Shown piece by piece: positions 56,000 through 64,000 of a stretch of 64,000 bases of DNA (positions are counted from its first letter, which is position 1; each line of letters begins with the position of its first letter). Made by a program: the position numbers and the translations under genes. Under the pieces are notes generated by a model. It ran no database searches, was not told the origin of the DNA, and saw only the letters and a program-made list of their open reading frames with translations. The stretch is from NCBI RefSeq assembly GCF_007565055.1, contig NC_044559.1, positions 104,244,759 to 104,308,758 of the forward strand, written 5' to 3'. This DNA is from Rhinopithecus roxellana. Lineage: Eukaryota > Chordata > Mammalia > Primates > Cercopithecidae.

Positions 56000-56943
56000 A
56001 AGGGACAAGAACGTGACCCCAGAGAAGACCAGCATTTAATGGGATAGGGAAGAAAGAGGAGCCCACAGAGGAGGAGGAGAAGAAACAGAGCTCAAAAAGG
56101 TGCAGGGTTCCAGAAGGATCTGAGAGTCTTCAGAAGGATCTGAGAGTCTCCAGGAGCAGGAAGTGGCCACCCTGTCAAATAAGGCAGCTATTCAGTAATA
56201 CAAGGATTATGATGAAGTTCGCTGATGTCCTTAGGAAAGGTGTAGCCAGTGGAGATAGGAGGCAGCGGGGCCTCGGGGGGGAAGAGTGGCTGAGTGAGGG
56301 TCAGAGGGAAAGAGTAGGCTGAGTAGTGAGGGAGAAAAGCTAAAAGAGTGACCAGCAGTTCAGAAATTTTTGACATTTGGATGAGAAGGGGGTTGTCATC
56401 AAGAAAGGGTAGTAAAGTCAGGGAACTTATTTTTATTTTAGAGAATCAGATGGGAACTATTTGAAGAATTTTATAGGCCGAGGGGAAACCAGAGGAGGTT
56501 AGAAAGATGGGGAGAAAAGGAGCACTGGAAAATCTGGAGAGAGGAGGGTTGAGCCAGTCCGGGAGGAGGGCTGGGTGCAGGGCCCGGGGGGTGTTCAGCT
56601 TTATCCTCTGATACTGGAAGTAGGACAGGTGTGGATGTGGGTGGGTTTGTAAACAAAGGGCCAGGAACCAAGGCAGCTCACAGCCAGAGGGCTCGGTTTC
56701 CCCCACAAGCACAAAGCCATGGCCTTGGGTGACAGTGATGGGCCTGAGGCTGTGTTGTTCTACTCAGAGGTGCGGACATGTGGGATCTTGATTTAGAGCT
56801 TGGTTCCACTCTCCTGTGGAAATGCATTTCACCTCCAGAAAACTTGGGAAGATGCGGAATAGTCCTGGAGAGAACTGGGAACAGCCCCACAGCCACAATG
56901 GGCCAGCAGTGAATGCGCTGAGACGCAGAGGAGGTGCCTGTGG
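56000..56943. other. Purine-rich single-copy DNA
   Basis: A 21-bp tandem duplication around cagaaggatctgagagtct lies at 56109-56152. No gene seen; open frames at 56446-56896 have no domain. Confidence 0.4.
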
Positions 56944-57371
56944 TTAGCTGACCTCCCAGAGCCTCCTCCCCACTCCTTCAGCCGACCTCTCACAGCCTCC
57001 TCGCCACACAGTCAGCCGACCAGAGCCTCCTCCCCAGGCCATCAGCCAACCAGAGCCTTCTCCCCTAGGACCTCAGCTGATCTCCAACAGCCTCCTCCCC
57101 ACGTGGTCAACTGACCTCCCAGAGCCTCCTCCCCACGCCTTCAGCCGACCTCTCACAGCCTCCTTGCCACACAGTCAGCCGACCAGAGCCTCCTCCCCAG
57201 GCCATCAGCCCACCAGAGCCTTCTCCCCTACGACCTCAGCTGATCTCCAACAGCCTCCTCCCCATGTGGTCACCTGACCTCCCAGAGCCTCCTCCTCAGA
57301 GGGTCAGCTGACCTCCCAGAGCCTCCTCTCCACGTGGTCAGCTGACCGCCTAGAGCGTCTTCCCCTAGTGC
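56944..57371 (+). repeat. Minisatellite, 30-34 bp monomers in a 163-bp higher-order unit
   Basis: Thirteen monomers, each opening with a variant of tcagctgacc and containing agcctcctcccca. Their lengths are 34, 34, 30, 31, 34, then the same five again, then three more of about 34. Units 1-5 (56944-57106) and 6-10 (57107-57269) match with a period of 163 bases. Neither period is a multiple of three, so this is not coding. Confidence 0.92.
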
Positions 57372-58301
57372 AGCCGAAGGAAGGGTGTCTCTACCCCTGC
57401 CCCAAGGCTTGGGTACTTGTGAACAAACACATCAAAAGGCTAGAGGAGCAGAAAAATTCGGAATCCTTGCCCATACCTGTATGTCAAGCAGAGTAGAGGG
57501 ACGAAGCATGATGAAGACTGTCCTTGCCACTCAGAACCCTCCTTACAAAGTCATGGGGCAAATGGGTATAAATAATCAGGAAGTCAGTGTTTTTGTTTAG
57601 TTTTGTTTGGGCTAGTCAGGCAGAGTTAAAATAATTTTCATAGCCTGTTGGACTTAGAGGGTGGAAAAGAAACTAAGAATGCTGCCCTCTACCCTCTTAA
57701 GGATCTGCATTAAAGTCCATTCCGTGCCCTCCTTTGTAATGCATTCCAGTGTCTCACAATCCTCAGGAATTTTCATCTTAATGTCAGACTTCAAAAGAAC
57801 AATGTTGAAAAATTATATTAGAGAGTTCAAAAAGAAAATGAGAAAGAGAAGGATTCATTTCATTTTTCGCTGCTTCAGAATTCTCCCTGTGCTTCCAATT
57901 GGACATGCTATTCTCCACTGCCTGGAGGCACGTCAGAAAACCATTAAGCAGTTTTGATGTGCTCAGTTAAAGGTCTATTGTGTTTCTCCCCAAACACAGC
58001 TACATTTTAGAGGCTAGCGTCGTTAGCTTTCTTTCCGGGTATGTGTGTCTTTGCACACAAATCTACGTAAATATGTGGTAGAGTATGTATACATCCCACA
58101 CGCTAGTAAACTTTTATCTTTATAAAATTATTTGAAAACTCTAAGAAGGGCGAGTGTTACTAAAATCTAGGGTACATAAGCAAAGTCAGTTTTGCTCGTG
58201 AGGAATTGAGATACGTGAGTCAATTCTCGTGCTATATTTTTGTAATAATTGTTGAATATTGTGATTTTTGTGGTGGTGGTGGTTATTCTCTGCTTAGATC
58301 T
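57372..58301. other. Single-copy DNA, no gene seen
   Basis: A 98-codon open frame at 57661-57957 has no recognisable domain. Confidence 0.4.
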
Positions 58302-58314
58302 AAGAAGATTCTGA

Positions 58315-58581
58315 GGGAGGCCGAGACGGGCGGATCACGAGGTCAGGAGATCGAGACCATCCTGGCTAACACGGTGAAACCCCGTCTCTACTAAAAAATA
58401 CAAAAAACTAGCCGGGCGAGGTTGCGGGCGCCTATAGTCCCAGCTACTCGGGAGGCTGAGGCAGGAGAATGGCGGGAACCCGGGAGGCGGAGCTTGCAGT
58501 GAGCTGAGATCCGGCCACTGCACTCCAGCCCGGGCGACAGAGCAAGACTCCGTTTCAAAAAAAAAAAAAAAAAAAAAAAAA
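58315..58581 (+). repeat. Young AluY (AluYR-like), 5'-truncated
   Basis: It lacks roughly the first 45 bases and begins in gggaggccgagacgggcg. It carries the monkey variant ccggccactgcactccag. The perfect target duplication aagaagattctga (58302-58314 and 58582-58594) shows that the truncation happened at insertion. Confidence 0.94.
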
Positions 58582-58898
58582 AAGAAGATTCTGAAATTTA
58601 TTTATGTTCACCCTACTTCTAGCCTCTTTCCACAGACAGTATGTTTCAGACTTAGAGGGAAAATACAAAGATTTGAGGTGGAGGCTTTTCATTTTGATGT
58701 TTCCAGTGAGACATGCATTTTGCTCTGGTTGGTTTATCACATTGTGAAAAATATGCATCATTTGGGAACTGTGTTATTGGTTCCTGTAGCTCAACCTCCT
58801 TTTTCTTCCCGGTTATATTAAGACTAAGAAGAATATGTTCACTCTGGATAAATACAGAACAAGAGAATGTATGCCCCAGAGCTGCAAAAATTCTTCAG

Positions 58899-59256
58899 AG
58901 AAAGTCATGTCCCCTGAACGTGCCCGTAGTCCCAGCTACAGGGGAGGGAGATGGGGGCTGAGGCAGGAGGATCATCTGAGCCTTGGGAGGTTGAGGCTGC
59001 AGTGAGCTGTGATCAGGCCACTGCACTCTAACCTGGCCAACAGAGTGAGACCCTGTCTCAAAAAAATAATACAAATACAAATAAAATGATTTTCCATCCA
59101 CTGGATTGGTAACAGGTAAAATGCTCAAAAGAGAGAGATTAAGACTCAAAACTCTGAGGATGATTTTGAAGGCATGATAAAAGCATATTCATTCATGGCC
59201 TTTACAAAAAATAAAATAAAAATAATAATAATAATAAAAAGAAAGTCATGTCCCCT
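58899..59256 (+). mobile_element. Alu plus unique 3' sequence, retrotransposed together
   Basis: A perfect 17-bp direct repeat, AGAAAGTCATGTCCCCT, bounds the insert (58899-58915 and 59240-59256). Inside are the right half of an Alu (58920-59075), its A-rich end, about 130 bases of non-Alu sequence (59080-59210), and an A-rich terminal tail (59205-59239). This is the structure of an L1-mobilised transcript with a 3' transduction, or of an RNA that happened to contain an Alu. Confidence 0.82.
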
Positions 59257-59389
59257 ATCAATTTGTCCAGGGTCAGAGAATATGCCAATTATGTATAGAC
59301 CACTCTAAAGTTGTCTGACATGTTTAAGGTGGAAATTGCCTGCAGTTCGCTGTGATTTCTTTAGCAATCTATATGCTGCCTTCTATCTC

Positions 59390-59820
59390 AGCTATGGTTT
59401 GGATGTTTGTCCCCTCCAAGCTTCATGTCAAAATCTGATCTCCAGTGTTGGCAGGGCGGGGCAGGGTAGCGGGGGCAGTGGTGCTAATAGTAGCTGTTTG
59501 GGTCATGGAAATGGATCCATCATGAATGGATTAATGCCATCCCTTGTGGGTGAGTTCTCTTTCCTGTATAGTTGGTTACTAAAAGAGCCTGGCACACCCC
59601 TCTGCCCCATCTTTCTCTTGATTCCTCTCTCTCCATATGATCTCTGCACATGCCAGCTCTCCTTCACTTTCCACCACGAGTGGAGGCAGCCTGAGGCCCT
59701 CACCAGATGCCCAATCTCGCACTTTTCCAGACAACGGAATTGTGAGTGAAATAAACCTTTTCTTTTTATAAGTTATCCAGATTCAGGTATTCCTTTATAG
59801 CAATACAAATGGACTAAGAC
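59390..59820 (+). repeat. MaLR (MLT1/MST-type) LTR
   Basis: The segment opens gctatggtttggatgtttgt, passes tgtgagtgaaataaaccttttc (poly(A) region) and ends tacaaatggactaagaca, the usual MLT1-like ends. Diverged solo LTR. Confidence 0.75.
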
Positions 59821-61680
59821 AATCCCTAATTATTAAAACAACGAATTAGGGATCTAGCTTTCTAATTGCATTTGTAACCAGTCAAATGTGACAGAATTCT
59901 TGGGCTTCCTAGTGGTTAAAATAATCTGTTATAAAATTGTCATTTGCTTGGTTCTCCAAGGACTCACTGCTAGGCTGTGTCCTACCGAGTTCATTTGTTC
60001 AGCATTTGGTGAACGTAGTTTCTCCAGGTGGTTTAAAGATTCCATATGAACTAAGTCCAACAATCCAATCAGGGGTACCAAGTCAGCTTCAGAGTCAACC
60101 ATTCATTCATTCCGTGCATATGTCTTAAGCACCTGTTATGTATGATCGGGAGCAAAACAAAGGCATTTTCTCCTTGGGTTAATCTCGCCTTTCATCTCCA
60201 TATTTTCAAGGTTGAAATTAACATACATTCAGCTCTCATTTTCTGAGTACCAACTGTGTGAGGGGTGTGCTGTACGTGTGAAAATTAGTCATGCCCCTTA
60301 CCCTCAAGGAGCATACATTTATAAAGAGCTCCCTAACTTCCCAATAATTTTCTTATGTCAGTATCTCTTTAGAAGAAAAAAATAATTCATTGTGGTCTAC
60401 TTGGTGGCCAAATAATTTTGTTTTATCTTTTCAACTTCATACCTCGTAACACATCTGTATGAGTGGAGAAAGTTCTTATGGGAATTCAATGATTTAATTT
60501 TTGGTTTGGACTAGCAAGAATATACATCTGATGATTAAGTTTGGATTTGGGACTAAAATATTCATTTTGAAGACAGTACATACATGACTTTTTATTAGAT
60601 TAAACTGATTCTAATTAGATCAGCCATCTCTTGACATAAAGAAGACAAATCTATTTTCTTTAAAATGTGGCAATTTCTAGGAAACTGGCCCCATAATTCT
60701 AAATTAGAAGCAGGTTTCCACAAGTTGGATTCATGCCTCCTTTAGCCTTTGGTATTATATTTGGTCTGTTTAGTTAGTTAAATAATGGTAACAAAAGAAG
60801 ACAGAATAGATGACGTTAAATAATGGGAAATTTAAGAGAGTAATTATGGTATTAGGTTGGGCCAGAAGGTGAGGGTTGTAAGTAATAAGATACTTGCTTT
60901 TTAAACAAAGTGTTATGTTTCTATTTGGCATGGCCCCTCTTGGATAAACTGTATATTTTATCCCATTCACATAAGCAAGAGAAAGTGAACTGTGAGGATA
61001 ATGTTGGTTGAGACTTTTATAGATTCTAAGATATCTTGTATGAAGTTGATTAACTTCCTGTTTTAAGTGAAGGTGTTAAAATTCCAGTAAAATAAAATAT
61101 TACACTAAGTGACCCAGGTATGAGGAGGTACAAAAGGCTTGGAAGTTTACTATCTATGAGTCCAATGCAGGAGTAATCAACTTGATTATTAAGAGGACAC
61201 CTTGGATGAAAAAAAAAAATCACGGAAAAGAACCTACAGGCAAATGAGTCCTAGGAACGTTTTATTTTATTTGAAAGACATAAATAGTGGAACTCTGTTG
61301 GCTATGCTAGAAGGAGCTGTCTCCAATGATGAGTGAAATGATTACTCACTGGAGAGCTCTTTCATGCCCCAAACTTCAACATAGGAAGGGACCACTTTCC
61401 AAAATGTTGATGAAAAGAGAGAAATGTGTAAGAGAGAGATGGATTCTACTCAAAGTTTTCTAGTTGAGTGATATTTTCTAGCCCATCTCTAAACATCATC
61501 TTCCCTAAGCCTTCACTTCAACTGAAAGGCTCAAGCTAAAGAGGCAGTGGTGAGTTTTATGCGAGATTATTCTGTATTCTAAGTCATCAAATTCTCCTTT
61601 GATAACTTAGATCTCTGGGTCAGTTAATTGCCCTCATCACAAGGTTTTCATCCATAGCATCAATTTCTTGACTAGGTGCC
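59821..61680. other. AT-rich single-copy DNA
   Basis: Only a faint ancient-repeat phrase (60230-60320, ttaccctcaaggagcataca). No gene seen. Confidence 0.4.
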
Positions 61681-61689
61681 GTTATTTAC

Positions 61690-61960
61690 TTATTCATAAT
61701 ACAGATAACTTACTATGTAGTTTAGTACAAAGTAATTGGGTTAAAGTCTTTATACAAATGTTCTTATTTAATCTTTAAACATTAAGCCCATGAAGTATGG
61801 GCTCCCCAATTTTACTGTTACTCCCCAGTTTTAGAAACGAGGAAATGGGCTTAAAAAGATTAAATCATTTGTCCAAGTTTACAGACTGGGTAGGAAAATA
61901 AATTAGGTTAAAATGAGAACAAACTGACTCCAAGAACCCACACTCATGAATTTCTCCATC
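61690..61960 (+). repeat. MIR SINE
   Basis: MIR order is visible: cttacttattcataatacag-type start, ttcttatttaatctttaaac, ttactccccagttttagaaac, tttgtccaagtttacagact. Confidence 0.65.
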
Positions 61961-63694
61961 TAATGTCTCCAGAATGCTCCCAAAGTTGAATTTCGAAAAA
62001 TCTCATTCATTATTTGGGAGAAGCTAGTAAGGTAGCTCAAAAAAAGTAACTGAGGGATGAAGCAGTAAAATGTCCCTGACACCTAGCTTGAGGCAGTGCT
62101 GAATCTGAAATGCAAATCTCTTATGGGTATTTATGGGCTTATCTCCTGCAGATGCATTTTGCTGAACTAAGCTTATACAGTCTTGGTCTGTATATTGTGA
62201 ATCAAAGCTGATAACACAACTGGGTATGAATCAAAGAAGTGTATCTTTGCCTACAGTTGCTTCTCTGGTTTTTTCGGAGAAGATCAGACCACATTTCTTC
62301 CTGTCCCCTGCTGCCTTCTCAGGACAATGGTCCTTTACAGATGAGTTTGTGGATATCTTTATCTAAAAGACATTCCCCCTTGGTCCCATATCCTCCTAGA
62401 CAGACTCTACCCAGCTGGCAAGGTCCCTTGCATATGTCATCTGTCCCACAAAGAATTTCCTTATTGACTTCCCCTCCTCATTTAGCCACTTCCTATCACA
62501 ACCAGGTAAAATGATTTCTATTTTTTCTGGAGTTTTAAAACATTTTTCCTATCACTTTCTGTGCCTATCTCCATGTGATCTTAGAATTATCCAGATACAG
62601 ATCTCTCTCCTGTACTTCTGTGGTAACCTTCTTGAAGACAAGATTTGTGTGTCTGTCATCGTAGAATCTCCGGTAGTGCCTGGTCCATTTACCTTCACTT
62701 ACACAATAGGGGCTGTCAATATTTCATCAGAGGATGAATGCACAGAGGAAGGAAGAGCAGCTCACACCCTGCATCTCACTCTCTCTGCCTTGGTGGCCAT
62801 TTCCCCATGACATCGTGTTTCAGAAGTCATTTGAAATCTTAGTGCCTAATTAGGTAAAACGGCTTCCTCTGATGTGTTAGGTTACATATGTGCCATGAAT
62901 CCCTGGAAACAGAGTCCTTCCTTAGTAAGGCACGGTGTCCTGTCTTAGTGAGACCTCCCCAGCCTGCACCCAAAGAACTCCATCCCAACAGTATGGAGAA
63001 CATTTTTGTTTAAGTAGCTTTAACCTTCAGAAGTCAAAAATTATCTTGGAGGCCAAATAGTTCATTAACAAATAAGACCAAAGACTAGCCCTGGTCTTAT
63101 CTTATTTGAGGTGCAGAAGTATCTTGTTTGGGGACCATTTTTCCTCAGTTAGGAGCAAAAAACTCTCATTTTCCTTCTTTGCTTTGAAGGAAGAAGCCTG
63201 TCATTTTTTTTATCGAGAAAAATATATTTTTCCATACACAACATGAATTAGCTTTGCTTTTGGGCCCTAAATGCCAAATATCAACCCCTCCAGCTCCTCC
63301 AGCCTCCATCAATAAATCAGTTACATACGTTCTTTGCTGAAGCAGAAAATCCCCAATCCAATTGAGCTGGCTGGTCTTGCCATTGGGATGTTAGAGCCAA
63401 CTAGGGTGATACACGTCAGGTGAACTCATAAACTTGACTTGTTTGGAGTCGTTCCTCCACTACATTGGCATGAAACGTGCTCCTTCTTGCCATGTACTTC
63501 CCACTGGCTTGCAGCTTCGGAGTTTACAAGTGACTGATTATTATGTACACAAAAAAATCAAATAAGGCAACAGGGGAAAAAGAGAGAGATCTTTCTTCTC
63601 CAGGAAGTTCAGGTGAAAGCCAACATCCTAATCACTGTGATCCTGCAAAATCCAATGGCATTTTCCACAGGATTGAGATTTTGAACTCAGTACG
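61961..63694. other. Single-copy DNA with a possible L2 scrap
   Basis: taaccttcttgaagacaaga with tagtgcctggtcc (62624-62690) recalls the L2 3' end. Open frames at 62239-62810 have no domain. Confidence 0.4.
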
Positions 63695-64000
63695 TTGGAT
63701 AAGTTTTTATTTATTTATTTATTCATTTATTGGGACAGGATCTTGCTCTGTTGCCCAGGCTGGAGTGCAATTGCATGATCTTAGCTCACTGCAGCCTCTA
63801 CTTCCAAGAATCAAGCAGTCCTCCCACTTCAGCCTCCCAAGTAGGTGGGACTACAGATGCACACCACTACTCCCAGCTAAGTTATTTTAATTTTTTGTAG
63901 CAACAGGGTGTCACTATGTTTCCCAGGCTCATCTTGAACTCCCAGTGTCAAATGATCCTCCCACTTTGGCCTCCCGAAGTGCTGGGATAACAGATGTGAG
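63695..64000 (-). repeat. Alu SINE, cut by the window end
   Basis: An inverted Alu with (TTTA)n tail at 63706-63730 and body gggacaggatcttgctctgt, running to the window edge. Confidence 0.9.

Noticed and set aside
56944..57371. CRISPR-like spaced repeats
   Set aside because: Monomers are contiguous variants without unique spacers, in a primate nuclear setting; it is a minisatellite.

Overview
The window is primate nuclear DNA, most likely from an Old World monkey (macaque, baboon or a relative). It is packed with Alu SINEs on both strands. Several of the youngest carry a set of substitutions that I know from monkey AluY (AluYR-type) rather than human AluY: ccggatctcagctc, cgcccgtctcggcc and aggcttgagccacc. 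I recognise no host protein-coding gene, exon or functional RNA gene. Most open reading frames lie in Alus, simple repeats or transposon remnants.

Layout. 1-6.6 kb: a MIR, an Alu, a class I ERV LTR, a young AluY and AT-rich single-copy DNA. 6.6-10.5 kb: a MaLR LTR, an old L1 3' end, two Alus and a TA-rich repeat. 10.87-18.56 kb: a complete class II (betaretrovirus-like) endogenous provirus inside an older L1 3' UTR, with two 364-bp LTRs and a perfect 6-bp target duplication. 18.6-24.5 kb: minus-strand L1 pieces, one split by an Alu, then the 3' part of a Tigger1-like DNA transposon. 24.5-29.2 kb: AT-rich DNA with old L1 remnants. 29.3-29.87 kb: a long GGGA/GGAA purine tract, a pyrimidine tract and a 100-N gap. 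30-56 kb: a dense Alu field with nested Alus, L2, MIR, microsatellites and a second 100-N gap at 53.0 kb. 56.9-57.4 kb: a minisatellite with a 163-bp higher-order unit. 58-60 kb: a 5'-truncated young Alu, an Alu-plus-unique-sequence insertion with a 17-bp target duplication, and a MaLR LTR. 60-64 kb: mostly single copy, ending in an Alu.

The provirus has the order LTR, primer-binding site, leader with splice donor, gag, dUTPase/protease, pol, env, polypurine tract, LTR. The three reading frames are linked by two well-formed -1 frameshift sites, GGGAAAC for gag-pro and TTTAAAC for pro-pol. All long genes are broken: a stop in gag, a stop between dUTPase and protease, several stops and frame changes in pol, and a stop plus a frame change in env. 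The dUTPase segment and the transmembrane env segment remain open. About 13 of 364 positions differ between the LTRs by eye (3.6%), so the insertion is a few million years old, which fits a monkey-lineage integration.

Repeat names come from recognition by eye, without a database search, and repeat edges are usually good to about 5-20 bases.
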